Shown: positions 7,891 through 19,900 of the stretch, piece after piece
How the letters are laid out: every line of letters starts with the position of its first letter
Numbering within the stretch: the first letter of the stretch is position 1
DNA from: Scalesia atractyloides
Lineage: Eukaryota > Streptophyta > Magnoliopsida > Asterales > Asteraceae
NCBI GenBank assembly: GCA_947069175.1
Contig: CAMTDV010000003.1
Location: 44,421,606 to 44,485,605, forward strand
DNA: 64,000 bases
Direction: 5' to 3'
The notes under the pieces: model-generated
Seen by the model: only the letters and a program-made list of their open reading frames with translations
Database searches by the model: none
Told to the model about the DNA's origin: nothing
Translations under genes and position numbers: made by a program

Positions 7891-10800
7891 GAAAAATGTG
7901 AGGAATTTTACAATGCGTTCGCCACATCAGTCGTTACCACCGCAGCAGCCCAAAACATCAATCTAGAGAATGAAATGGGAACAATGACAAAACCTCCAAA
8001 GCTTATAAATCTTGAAGACTTTGATAGTTGGAGTAAAAGGTTTATGAACTGGGTTCAAGCTAACCATTTTACGTGCTGGTTTGCAATTGAGGCAAAATAT
8101 ATCGCACCAGTTGGAGAAAATGGACTTGAAAAAACCCTTGCTCAATTCTCTGATGTTGAACGTGAAAGATTTATCAACAAAAAGAAAATGATGAATATTC
8201 TTTAGCAATCAATTAAAGAAGACATTTTGGCTTTACAGCAACATGATGATGATGCGCAATCTTTATGGAATGCTCTTCAACTCAAATTTCAAGGTAGTGC
8301 TCAACTCCGCAAAAGCAAAAGGGCGTTATTAAGCAAAGAGTTTGATGTACTCACATTGATCAAAGGAGAAACGGTAAAGCAGCTGATTGAGCGATATTTT
8401 CATCTAGTGGTTCATATGAAGAGAATGGGAATTGTAAAGACAAATGAAGAGCTTGTTGACAAGCTAGCTGATTCTCTACCACAAGGTGAATGGTCGACTT
8501 ACTTAACCATTTTAAAGAATGGAGTTGAATACAACAATTTCTCGCTGCCTCGATTTATTGAAAGGTTTCAAGGTCATGAATTAGAGATGCAAAAGATGGC
8601 TAAAAACAAGACTGTTCAAGTGCAACAAGATGTTAATCTTTATTTCCAAAACAGTTCTGCTTCTCACTTCTAAGCGCCAAAGATTCAAACTACTTTCAGT
8701 GCATATAGTTCACCAAGTACACTACCAATTCAGACAAGTGGTTTCCAATCATTCCCAACAGTTGATCCAAATACACCTTCAAGCCAACAATCTTCTTTTG
8801 GATCAAATCAACCGCGAAACAATCAAACTACTCCATCATCCAATGCAAATCAAAGAGTTCTGCAATGCAACATTGCCGTTGATTTTCAGAACGCACAAAA
8901 TTTTGACGAAAAGACAGCAAAATAACATATGTCTCTACTTGCTTCAGTTCTTGAGTCATATGACAGTCTTGTTGCCGGAAAGATCGGAAATTCTGAAATG
9001 ACACGTGAAGACTATGATCAAATTGATCCAGTTGAAATGGAGTTGATAGACATAAAATGGTGTATGGCTTCAATCATTCGACGTGCACAGAGATTTACGG
9101 AAATCACCGGTAAAGAAAATTTGGGAGGTTTAGATGGGAAACTTGGATTTGATAAATCCAAAGTTACTTGTTTCAAGTGTAGGGAGAAAAGTCACTTTAA
9201 AAGAGAATTTCCAAACCGAGAGGTTTAAGGAAATCATAATCCTTTCGCCGATGACTATTACAAAAGAGCGATCTACCACCGACCTCAACCAAGAACAAGA
9301 ATCGTGCCGATTGAAGATAAGCAACCTGAAACTAAAGATAAGGCATTGGTTCTTACACAAGAAGACGAAGGGTTTAACTGAAACAAGTTTCTTTCGAAAG
9401 GAGAAAGTTTGGCATTAGTGGCTAAAATTATTGAGGAATCAGAAGAAGAATCGGAAGCATCGTTTGATGAAGGACCTGATGATGACGATTATTACTATCA
9501 TACTTCATCAGAGGAAGAAGAACTTTTGAATGGTCCATTCAAAATCTTTTACCTAACGATGTTTTAAAAACTTTTGCAGGATATTTCGCACCTAGCCAAC
9601 ATTCAACAGATGAAGAGCAAAAGAAACCGGTTGAAGATGTTAAAGCTGATGAGAAAAAGGAATTGCTAAAAGAAGACATCATTAAAGCATGCATGGCCAA
9701 TGGCAATGAGGTAAACAAGTCATTTGAGAATGAAAAAGCTTTTTCAAAGTAGGAAGAACCGTGTGGTGAGTGTCTTGTAAAGGACAAAAGATTTGCTGAA
9801 TTGCAAAGTTTAACAGACAATTTGTCAAGCGATTACAAATCCACAAAGGAAGCATATGACAAATTGAGTGCGTCTGTTAAACAATATAATAAAGCAATCA
9901 GAGAAAAGGATGCAACACTTATGATGCTTAAAGCAATAGTGATGGATAAACAAATGGCAATTAATATTCATCTAAACACTATTGCTAAGCTCAAAAGTGA
10001 GCTTGAGAAAATGAGAATTGAAACTGAACGAGTTAACAAACTGTTAATTAGTTACTCCACAAGCTCATACGTCATAGATCACATTTTACCAAAAATAGAA
10101 AATACAGAGGAATTTAAAAATGGTAAAACAAAACGTGGTAATTATGATCGAGTTCATCCACCCATGTGGAACAGTTATGCATACAAAAATCCATCTGGGA
10201 TGGAAAAGGCGCTAAATCTTAAATTGAAAACTGAACAGCTGCCTGTGGATATCGATGTAACTTACACTAAAAATGATGGTGAATGTGACTCTGAAGTGGT
10301 AAATAATGTGGTTGAAAAAGTGTTAAAAAATGAATCTGAAGTGTCTGAGCCTAAACAATCTGAGAAGTCAAGGTCTGATGATGTATCAGAAAATAGTTTA
10401 AATGATGATTCCAATGTCATAGTTTATAAAATGAAAGGGTCTAATAAACTATTTTCGGATGAGGACTTTCTAGTCAAGAATGTGAAAAAGGATGGTGTAG
10501 ATAAAATGTTCAAGCTTATGGAGGTAAGTCATGATGATTTAGATAAACATGATGCATCTTTCTATTCTAAATCAAAAACTGACAACCGACCCTACTATCA
10601 AAAAAATGGAGATTATCTGCAAAATAAATGAGCAGGGTTGGGTTTCCAGAAGCAACATAAAACGAACAGGTCCCAAAAATGAACTTTACGAAGAAAATTA
10701 ATTTTGTTTTTAGGAAAACAACTGAGAAAGAAAAGGAGGTCATCGGAACTCAATCAAATGATGATTTTCTTAAAGAAAAAGAGAAACAAAAACAGAAATA

Positions 10801-11068
10801 GGTTTTGGATGCCTTTGTTCATAAGGACAGCAGGACATGCTTTAAATGCAAGACAGTTGGACATATCACACAATACTGTTCACAAGAAAGTTCAAAACCA
10901 GTTTCTTCTTCGAAAAAGTTCACCAAGGATGAAAAACAAAAAGCACCCATTTTCATGCTAAAACAAATTCTTAAAAGAAATATTGAATCTCGTCAAAATG
11001 TTAAACCAATCATTCAACTTCAATCTAAGTTTGAAATTGGTGAAACATCACACAAAATCAACAAGTAG
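7891..11068 (+). pseudogene. gag of Copia-A copy A1, with two zinc knuckles
   Basis: A large gag-type coding region of about 1,050 codons, broken by stops and frameshifts. The N-terminal domain (7891-8205) contains GTMTKPPKLINLEDFDSWSK; a CAG-to-TAG change relative to A2 ends it at 8203. Next comes a helical capsid-like domain (8227-8673, with LLSKEFDVLTLIKGETVKQL). Zinc knuckle 1 is CFKCREKSHFKREF (9169-9210; Gly to Ser, last Cys to Phe). A long Glu/Lys-rich, probably coiled-coil stretch follows (9420-10625). Zinc knuckle 2 is CFKCKTVGHITQYC (10838-10879), an intact C-X2-C-X4-H-X4-C. The product would form particles and bind RNA. Two knuckles about 556 codons apart are unusual. Confidence 0.8.
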
Positions 11069-11294
11069 ATTCAAAATTTTGTGTTAAGAGGGGTAAACCA
11101 CAAACACAAAAATGGGTTGCTAAATTGTTAAAACCAAATCATCCTAGGTTGAACACAAACCTTCCGTTCCAAACAAAATTGAGCTTAAAAAGATTGAAAA
11201 GAACAAAGTGGGTCCAAAGTTCGATATTCCAAACCTACCCAAGACCAAACAGGCTTGGGTTTCTTTGTTTAAATAAATTTTGTTAATCATGTGT
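11069..11294 (+). other. gag-PR linker of A1
   Basis: Decayed linker coding (KWVAKLLKPNHP, TKQAWVSLF) that matches 42190-42400 of A2 and the loose fragment at 37625-37880. There is no catalytic domain. Confidence 0.5.
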
Positions 11295-13214
11295 GCAGGG
11301 GCTCCAACATTCGATATTGTCAAAATGGATCATGGATAGTTGAGCGTCTCGCCACATGACAGGAATGCTTGCGTTGCTCAATGATGTTAAAGCTATTCGT
11401 GGAGGATATGTAGGATTCGCTGGAACGCAGGGAGGTAGATTGTCGGAGAAGGGATTCTCTCTAACGGAGTTGTATCGTTTGATAAAGTGAACTATATCGC
11501 CGAACTTGAGAACAATCTGCTTAGTATCTCGCAAATTTGTGACAAGAAGTTCACGACACATTTCAATGATATAGAATGTCTAATCTTAAAACCCAGTTTC
11601 AAGATTTTAGAAGAATGGATTTTGATGTGAGCTCCGAGAGAAAATGATTTATATGTTCTTGACATGAGCATCGCTTCTACCACGTCAAAGAAAGTTCAAT
11701 GCTTTGTTTCCAAAGCTACCGAGAAAGAGTCAATTTTATGGCATAGAAAAATGGGGCACATTCATCTTCGAAAGATGAATTTGCTTGTGCATAATGACTT
11801 AGTGGAGGGTGTCAATTTGAAAAGTTTTCATCTATCAGATGATTGTCTTAGCTGAAAAAAAGGGAAGCAGCATAAGAAATCACACCCGAGAAAGCTGTTG
11901 AATTCAATAAAGCTACCACTATAAAGACTACATATGGATCTCTTTGGACCAGTAAATGTCAAAAGTATTTCTGGAGATCTATATTGTCTTGTCGTTACAG
12001 ATGATTATTCTCGATTTTCATGGGTGTTCTTTCTGGAGAGTAAGGATGAAACGATTGAAACTCTTATGATCCTCTTCAGAAAACTTGAAAATTTATATCA
12101 TTTGCCCATTAAGAGAATTCGCAGTGATAATAGAACGGAGTTTAAGACCAAGAAGATGCAAGAGTTCTGCAATGAAAAGGGGATTCTTCATTAATTCAGC
12201 GCCCCCTATACTCCACAACAAAATGGAGTAGCTAAACGAAAGAATTGAACGCTGATAGAAACTGCTAGAACAATGTTAGCTTATTCGAAATTACCGATCA
12301 GTTTTTGGAGTGAAGTAGTAGCATCAGCATGCTATACCCTAAATTGTGTGTTGACAGTTAAGCCTCATAAAAAGACATGTTTCGAGTTACTGATTCAACG
12401 AAATCCTAATTTAGAATTTTTGGAACCTTTTGGATCACCGTGTACCGTCTTGGACCCGGCTTGTAAATTTGGAGCCAAATCCTTGGAAGGTTTCTTTCTT
12501 GGTTATGCTATTCCTCAAAAACGTGTTTTCTTGCCGAGTCTGAACCAGGTAGTTCTAGCACAGCACGTAGATTGTCAAAGATATACAACGCCTACACAGA
12601 AACCTGGGGATCCATGGCTGTTTAACTATGATGGATTGTGGAATTCGTTTGATCTACCAGATGTGCCAACTGAAGAAGAACTTGTTATGTTATTTCAACA
12701 ACATCGGTTATCTAATCAAGAACAAGTTCCTCGACCTTTGGTGATTTCAACATCATTACCAGTTAACACATCTGATGTCAGTCAAAGCTCTTCTGTTCAA
12801 AATCCGGTTCTTGCTCCAAATGTCAATGCTGCTGAATCATCTGCCCAGCCAAATGTAGATGATGACTCTGATCGGGTACCAGCTTTCGATGATAGATGAT
12901 CCAGTTCTGATGAAGGATCTGAACAGATTGAAAGCTTTCTACAACAACAGGCTGATCAGTCTAATGCTAGGAATAAAGCTTCTTCATCTGTACCGGTTGT
13001 CGATGAAATTCTAACAAATTTGCAACCACAAGTAGATGTTCCAACCGAAGTGATACCAAGAACACTTTCACATCATCCGTCAGAGAACATCATAGGCAGC
13101 TTACAATCTCGAGTGCAAACTCGCAATCAGACTAATAAAGATCTAAGCTGTTTTTATACTAGTATTGCTCCACTTCAAGTTCGATTTTCTCATAGTTTTT
13201 TGTTTCTCAGGTTG
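11295..13214 (+). pseudogene. PR and IN of Copia-A copy A1
   Basis: The protease core WIMDS-stop-ASRHMTGML (about 11326-11370) has a TGA in place of the active-site Gly that A2 keeps (DSGAS). The GAG-pre-integrase zinc domain follows (LWHRKMGHIHLRKM, about 11736), with one of its Cys codons mutated to TGA near 11851. In the IN core the first Asp (HMDLFGPV, about 11932) and second Asp (RIRSDNRTEF, about 12115) are present. The catalytic Glu of the usual VVERKN motif is replaced by Lys (NGVAKRKN-stop, about 12223). The C-terminal part (12273-12899) has LEGFFLGYAIPQKRVFLP and a long Pro/Ser-rich tail before RT. The copy cannot encode active PR or IN. Confidence 0.85.
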
Positions 13215-14782
13215 AACCGGGAAGCTGGAAAGACGCGTTAAAAGAAAAGAGTTGGGTGGATGAAATGCAATGTTACTCCAATTCCAGAAACTTGGAGTCT
13301 GGATGCTTGTTGACCTGCCAAATCATCACAAAAAGATTAACATAAGATGGGTCTTCAAGTGTAAAAGAGACGATCGAGGAGTCATGGTGCGCAACAAAGC
13401 TTGACTTGTAGTTCAAGGTTTTCATCAGCAAGAAGGGATAGATTATACTGAAGTCTACATCCCAGTTTCTCGTCTTGAAGCGATTCGCATATTCTTGGCC
13501 TTTGCCTCGTGGAAAGGGTTCAAGGTGTACCAATTGGATGTTAAATCTCCTTTCTTATACGGAAAAGTGAAAGAGGAGGTGTACATCGGCCAACCACCAG
13601 GGTTCCTTGATCCAGTGCACAAAGATAAAGTCTATCTTCTGAATAAAGCCTTATATGGTCTTCATCAAGCCCCGAGAGCTTGGTATGAAACATTATCGAG
13701 TCATCTTCTGGACAATGGTTTTATCAGGAGAACAGTAGATTCTACCCTCTTCACAAAGGAAGTAGATGGGTATCTAATCATCGTACAAATATATGTGGAT
13801 GATATAATTTTTGGATCGACAAATGATAAGCTGTGTAAAGACTTTAAAGAAGTCATGAAGCGCAAATTTGAAATGAGCGCAATGGGGGAGATGAAGTTCT
13901 TTCTAGGACTTCAGGTTGATCAGTTGCCTAATGGTATTTTTATTCATCAGACGAAATATGTTCATGACATATTGGAGAAATTCAATATGACAGGAGCCAA
14001 ACCAGCATCTACCCCGTTAGCTCCAAATCACGGCATTTATCCAGATCTTATTGGAGAAAGAGTTGATGAAACTTTATATCGCTCCATGATCGGATCCTTG
14101 ATGTATCTTACAGCTTCTCGACCAGATATCATGTATCCAACGTGCCTATGCTCCCGTTATCAGTCTAATCCAATAGAGTCACATCTGCTTATCGTCAAAC
14201 GCATAATGAGATATCTGAAGGGATTTCCAAGCACCGGCTTGTGGTACCCTAGACATGATGATTTTAATCTTGTAGGATACTCGGATTCTGATTTCGGATG
14301 CTTCAAATTGAATACGAAGTCTACAACGGCCGGCTGCCAGTTCTTCGGAACTCGTTTGGTAACGTGGCAGTGCAAGAAACAAACCGCAATCGCTCTATCT
14401 ATTTGTGAGGCTGAATACGTTTCGGCATCCAGTTGTTGTGCTCAGATTCTCTAGATACAGCAACAGATGAGAGATTTCGGTTTGCACTTTCTTGATACGC
14501 CTATATATGTAGATAATCAGGCTGCGATCGATATCACTAAAAACTCATGCCACACTGTCGTACTAATCATATCAAGATTCGACACCACTTTATCCGTGAT
14601 TGCTACGAAAAAAGTTGCTGCGAATTGAGAAAATCCACACTGATGACCAAAAAGCATATTTTTATACCAAAGCTTTTGATAAAACAAAGTTTAAAAATTT
14701 GTTAAAGCTTAATGGTTTAAAAAATATGATCTCATGGGATGTGTTTGAGGTTGAGTTTGAGGATGATGACGACTTAATGTGA
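13215..14782 (+). pseudogene. RT and RNase H of Copia-A copy A1
   Basis: The region starts with decayed RT fingers (13215-13490) and continues in one long open frame (13495-14454). That frame carries VYLLNKALYGLHQAPRAWYE, the catalytic IYVDDIIFGS with YVDD at 13792-13803, MGEMKFFLGLQ, and the connection to RNase H (GSLMYLTASRPDI). RNase H continues with YSDSDFGCFKLNTKSTTAGC and the ICEAEYVSAS block, then breaks by stop and frameshift after 14454. It resumes as DNQAAIDIT and KIHTDDQKAYFYTKAF, ending in an acidic tail (FEDDDDLM) and TGA at 14782. RT copies element RNA into DNA in the particle. The C-terminal acidic tail is also present in A2. Confidence 0.9.
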
Positions 14783-14861
14783 ATTTGTCATCCGTTAAAC
14801 GTTTTCTGTACATTTTTTTCTTATAACTTCTTAAAAAATCCAAAAATATGTTTTTGATTTT

Positions 14862-14872
14862 AGGGGGGAGAA
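14862..14872 (+). promoter_or_regulatory. Internal polypurine tract after pol (A1)
   Basis: AGGGGGGAGAA lies 80 nt after the RNase H stop. A2 has AGGGGGAGAAAAAG at the same place (45846). It resembles the terminal polypurine tract next to the 3' LTR and could be a second plus-strand DNA primer. Confidence 0.55.
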
Positions 14873-15949
14873 TGTTAAGGAAAATATAAAAACATTAAAA
14901 AACGCAAAAAGAGTTGTGTGTAAAAAGAGTGATCATAGTAAATAAAAAATGATAGTCACAGTATGCTAAAGAATTGTATTGGTTTTAAAAGTAATTAAGC
15001 AAGTCTTACTATGGATATGCCAATCGACTTCACTCGTTTAGTAAAGTGTATTCAAGATATAAACCTAAAACACAAAACTGATTAACTTGTGGGTTAACAT
15101 CTCTCGGATATATGGACTTAGTACTCCGAAATTTCGTTTGAGAGAATGCCAGATTATGCGATACTAGGTCTTTATATTTGATTGATATCTGGGGATTATT
15201 CGAGTTCTTCTGATTTTGCGGAATCAATGGCCTAGGAATCTTATAATATTTTTGCATTATTTCCCAAAAGCTGCAGAAAAAATGTTATGTCTTAAGCAAT
15301 TATGACATTTACAGTACAAAAGATTCCTTGATGGAACACCACCTAAAGACGATCCTTCATCTCTTTGTCTGTACGGTAGTACTAACCTGAGCTCTGAAGG
15401 TCTCGTATTCACCCTATATACAGATATCAATTCGATATATTCACCTGTAAAATGACATTCTGGGAATCTCGATAAGGGAGTATATTCTCAGATGGGAAAC
15501 ACAGTTATTTCATGTTTTTAATAATACATTAACATATCTTGAAACAGTTGAGAAACGAGAAGAGGTTTAAATGGACAAATATATTGGCAATCGAGGTAAA
15601 TTTGTTTAAAAAACTTAAAGGGTGTTTCTAGATCAACGGTACTGATGACTTATATATATGCTTGAAATGATCCTCTAAAAATGCAAAATTCACAAAAAAT
15701 GTTATTATTCTTTGAAAATTATCTCAAAAACTCAAAAAGATTTTCAGTTTTTTTGCTTGATAGTCTTATTTTTGTTTACCGATGATAAAAACACTGACAG
15801 TTGGATTCATACATCTTGTTGAGAAAAACTTGAAATCATGGGTTGGGAGCTAATTTTTAGCAAAAAGTTTACTTGAATGTCAAGAAAGTTCATTAATTTG
15901 AAACTTTAGATGTTAAAATAAATTTGTTTGGTCAAACATGGTCAACCAA

Positions 15950-16055
15950 GGTCATTAACTTGGACTTGGAAGGCAAATTGGATAACTAGGGTCATTAATT
16001 TGGACTTGGAAGGCAAATTGAATAACTAGGGTCATTAATTTGGACTTGGTTTGAA
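15950..16055 (+). repeat. Three tandem ~43 bp repeats in the A1 spacer
   Basis: The unit contains GGTCATTAACTTGGACTTGG plus AAGGCAAATTGGATAACTA and is present about 2.5 times. Related units lie in A2 (46977-47055, two copies) and in A3 (59130-59225, minus, two copies). Confidence 0.75.
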
Positions 16056-16119
16056 ACAGATAAAATTTCTTAAAAATGAAAACAAAAAAAATAAAAATTG
16101 AAAAGTTTAAAGATTTTTA

Positions 16120-16870
16120 GTTTAGATTCACACGAAACAGAAATTCATGCGGAGATCTTCAGTTCAGTACGAAACAAGAGTAAATTGTGTGCGATTCAAG
16201 CTGTTTCATACGAAACAAGTCTACTATATATGCTCTGTGTTTTGAACAAAAATGAGTTTACCATTTTCTTTGCACTGTTGAGCGATTCAAGAATTTTTGT
16301 GCGAATTTACTCTAAAATCTTCATTTCTTGGTATTTGTGCTTGTCATTTACATTGTTGAGGTTGATTGGCACACCTCTTTCAATGGGAAAGGTAATTTCG
16401 ATAAAATCATACTGTTATAATGAAAAAATTTGTACGAATCGGACTTAAACTTAGATCTAGGGAAATTGGACCGCTAAAACTAAAAATTGATCACAAAATC
16501 GTTAAAATCGGCTCTAATAACCTGAAAATCGACTATCAATTTGTTAACATCAACAAGTTTTAGGTTCGGATTATACTTGGACAATTTTGGGACGACGATG
16601 AGTTTTTGTACGAAGGATCAATTGTTGAAGATTGTTTCATACGAAACAATAATTTCATACGGATATGTTTTAAATGTTTTTCAAAGATGAATTGAATGAG
16701 TAATTCGTACGAAAATAGTTGTTTCGTATGAAATAAAATTTGAAAACAAAATGTTCAAAGTGCAAAGTATTTCGTACGAAAATTATGATCCGTATGAATA
16801 AAAGTTAGTTTAAATTTTTCAATCTTTGACAAGTATGTATTTCGTACGAAACAGGTGTTTGGTACGAACC
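16120..16870 (+). repeat. Pre-ORF3 cluster of TTTCGTACGAAA palindromes (A1)
   Basis: Perfect 12 bp palindromes TTTCGTACGAAA occur at 16770-16781 and 16840-16851. About ten more diverged copies, such as TTTCATACGAAAC, TTCGTACGAAAA, TTTCGTATGAAAT and GTACGAACC, are scattered through this otherwise AT-rich stretch just upstream of the ORF3 acceptor. Confidence 0.85.
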
Positions 16871-16892
16871 AGTGAAGGAAATTTGAAAGTTT

Positions 16893-16930
16893 AAAATTTT
16901 CTAACGGTTGGTTGTTATTTTTGTGTACAG
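16893..16930 (+). other. Putative branch point and 3' splice site of ORF3 (A1)
   Basis: TTCTAACGG (CTAAC branch-point consensus) is followed by a T-rich run and TTTTTGTGTACAG. ORF3 homology with A2 and A3 begins at the next base (AKKSAFSP). Equivalent CAGs lie at 47800 in A2 and 59036 (minus) in A3. Confidence 0.5.
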
Positions 16931-19900
16931 GCCAAGAAATCTGCGTTTTCTCCACTACACAATATATGTTGTATCACAGATGCTTCAATTCCAGAGATAG
17001 CAACGTATCGAGATATTATAGATTTTCTCACACGAATTTGAGTGACAAAAGCTTTAACGGATAGACATACAACATATCTTTCACATGTGGAATATTTTTG
17101 GAATGCTGCTGAGTATAGTATTGATGATAATGCCATTATTTCAGCTGTAAAGATTAATGATGTCGATATTCCAGTGAAGATTACCGAGGAGTTAATTTGG
17201 AAAGTTTTGGAGTTTAATGATAACAAAGATGATCCGACAGGTTTCTCTAAATACATGGTAAAAGGTTGCTTTTATCGGATGGGGTATACAGGATTTGTGA
17301 ACGTTGCACCATTTAAGAAAGGAAACCTAAGCGCGCCTTTTAGATATCTTGCACATGTTCTCACTCACGGTTTAAGTCATAGGAAAGGTGGTTTTGATGA
17401 TTTAGTGGATTATCAGATGTGTATGATTACTGCGTTAGTGCTGAATCTTCCATACAACTTTTCAAAGGTTATATTCACTAAGATGATTCAGAATATTCAG
17501 AAGGAAAAGTTTTTGCAGTATCCAAGATTAGTTCAGATGTTGTTAGACTATTTGAATCCTGATCTGAAGAAATCTCTGGACGATGTCCTCAGGCTTGAAC
17601 ATATGGATGTTTCGACATTACGAACGATGAATGTGCATCTAAAGTCTGATCCTGTAGCTAAACCAATGTTTGGTGCAATTCTCGATAAAGATTACATTTC
17701 ACCAGCACCTGGAAAGTGGAGAAGGATGAAAGTAGCGACCATGAAGAGGAGGTTAAAGCATTATCGTTGTTTGTTGCAAAAAGAAGTCCATGGTTTGTAA
17801 AGGATGGAGAAAAAGGTGGAAAAGCTACATATAAGAGAAAAAAGAGAAAAACTACATCTGCTGCTGGATGTTCAGGGTTACGAGATGAACCAGAAGTTGA
17901 AGAAACGGTTGAAGAGATAGCTGAAAAGATTGAACGTCAGGCTTTTGGAGCTGACAAAGTAGCTGAAGAAGTACTATCATCAAGTACCGATTCAGAAGAT
18001 AGGAGAGCTGGAGAAAAGAAAAGAGCTGAAAAATTAGCAAAGAAACGACAAGCTGAACTGAAACGCAAAGCAGAGGAACACAAGAGAAAAGCAACAGGCG
18101 AGGATGACACAACTTATGTTTTGTCTGAATCTGATACTGAATCTGCTTTTTGAACTCCGATCAAGAAAAAGCAAAGAAGAATGAAGCGTCCTGCAGCTCG
18201 AATATCTCCAAGTGTTATTCAAAGGAAACTGGTGCTGAAACGATTATTGAAGAAAATGTGGAGGAACCATCACAGAATATACCGTCTCTACCACAACATG
18301 TGCATCCAGAACCAGCTCCGCAACAATCTGAACCAGAGATACCTCCTCAACAACAATCAATTCCTAAGCCAGAACTAGATCAACAAAAGCCCGCACCGCA
18401 ACAACCTGAACCAGAGCCAGTTCAACAATTAATTCTTGAACCAGAGCCAGTTCAGCAACCACCACCACAATCGCATCCTACACAACAGCCGTTTGAATCA
18501 CAATCAATTTTTTATGAGATTGGTTTAGATGATTTACCAGGAGGAGTTGAATTTCAGTTTGATGATCCAAGAGTTGCTGACTTGCGGAAACAGGTTACGA
18601 TGAATGTGGTACGTATAGCTGAGTTGCAAGAGCAGATAAATGAGTTAGCGGCGGAAAAACTTGAAATACTAGAGAGGATTGGTGAATTAATTGTTGACAA
18701 ACAGCAGTTAGAAGCGATGTTAGCAAGTATTGTTTCTGAAAATGAAAGATTGCGTTTACGAATGGCAGAACACGAGGAAGAACGTTTGAGGAACGATAGA
18801 AGAATGGATGTGTTTGAGAAAATTTTGGAAAAGAAGTTGGGTTTGAGTATTTCTTCAGCGATAGATGAAATAGAACGAGCAGAAGTGAGGGAGAGAGTTG
18901 CAGAAAGAGAACGTTTATCTAAATAGCAATCCAACGCACAAGGGAAAAAGATAGTAGAGGAGTTTGTGATTGATGAATCTGTGCCAGAAGCTGAATCTGA
19001 GCCAGTAACATGTTGGGATATTGTGGTGTATGAAGAACCGAAAAAGTTTATCCTGATAGGAAAGTCAACTGATGTGGATATAGCGTCACTTGATATTAGT
19101 CAAAGACATCGAGATTGGTTGATAAAGAGAAAAATGGCGAAAGAAAGTACAGAAACTGTTGAAGATACTGAAAAGGAAGCAGAAGACGAGGATGTTGATG
19201 TTGATGTTGATGATAAGGATTCTAGTGTTCGGATGATGATAATGATGATGATAATGTTGGAGGGTCTGGAGTTCGTGTAATTGATTCGAATGTTAATGAA
19301 TTAGTAGATCTTTCTAAGTACTTTGATGATTCCGCGAATCAAATTTCTGAAGAGGAAAAGACGAAAAAAGCTGATGAGTCAGTGGATGCTCAGCAGGCAG
19401 GAATATTCACAGAAAATGTTATATCTTCTGTTCCTGTCATGCCAAAGCCGTTTGTATTATATCTTGAGCATGACGTTGAAGAAGGGGAGTTTGTTCATAG
19501 TTATTCGAAGGAAGAAATAGCAACAATGCTCGGTATTAATGAAGAGAAGTTTGATTTTGATTTTGAAGACGAACTTAATGAGATAGATGTTTTTCAACCA
19601 AATGCTTATGTTTTCGATGACATAGAAGATGCAAACATGTCTGAGAACGTTGTCGTTGAAAGTGATTCTGATGACGATGCTAATGAAGCCAATCAGGGTA
19701 CAGATGATTTCCTAACGTTTACTGATCTATTTACAACAGAAGGTTTTGAGATGTTGCAAAGGAAAGTATCTTAAGCTGCAAAAGAAGGAACAATTCCTAA
19801 GAAAATGTCTAAAGCTGAAATTGTTGAACAAAAGAAGAAATGGTTTCGGGAGAATTCAGCAGAGTGTAAATTTAAAAGACCCCTAGAATTTTTCACCAGA

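Larger units (their letters stand above)
14873..16930 (+). other. Non-coding spacer between pol and ORF3 (A1)
   Basis: A stretch of 2.06 kb, AT-rich, without conserved ORFs. The first 1.1 kb is alignable by eye with the A2 spacer (45860-47000), with the A3 spacer (60089-59200, minus) and loosely with the Copia-B spacer (27448-28400), for example GGATATATGGACTTAGTAC and AAAAAGATTTTCAG. The second half holds tandem repeats (15950-16055) and the palindrome cluster (16120-16870). It ends at a splice-acceptor-like CAG. Confidence 0.7.

Noticed and set aside
9555..9600. Splice acceptor-like TTTTGCAG with CCTAAC upstream inside gag, also in A2 (40500-40530)
   Set aside because: Protein homology (LLPNDVLKTFAGYF-like) runs straight across it in both copies once a nearby frameshift is allowed, so it is ordinary coding sequence.
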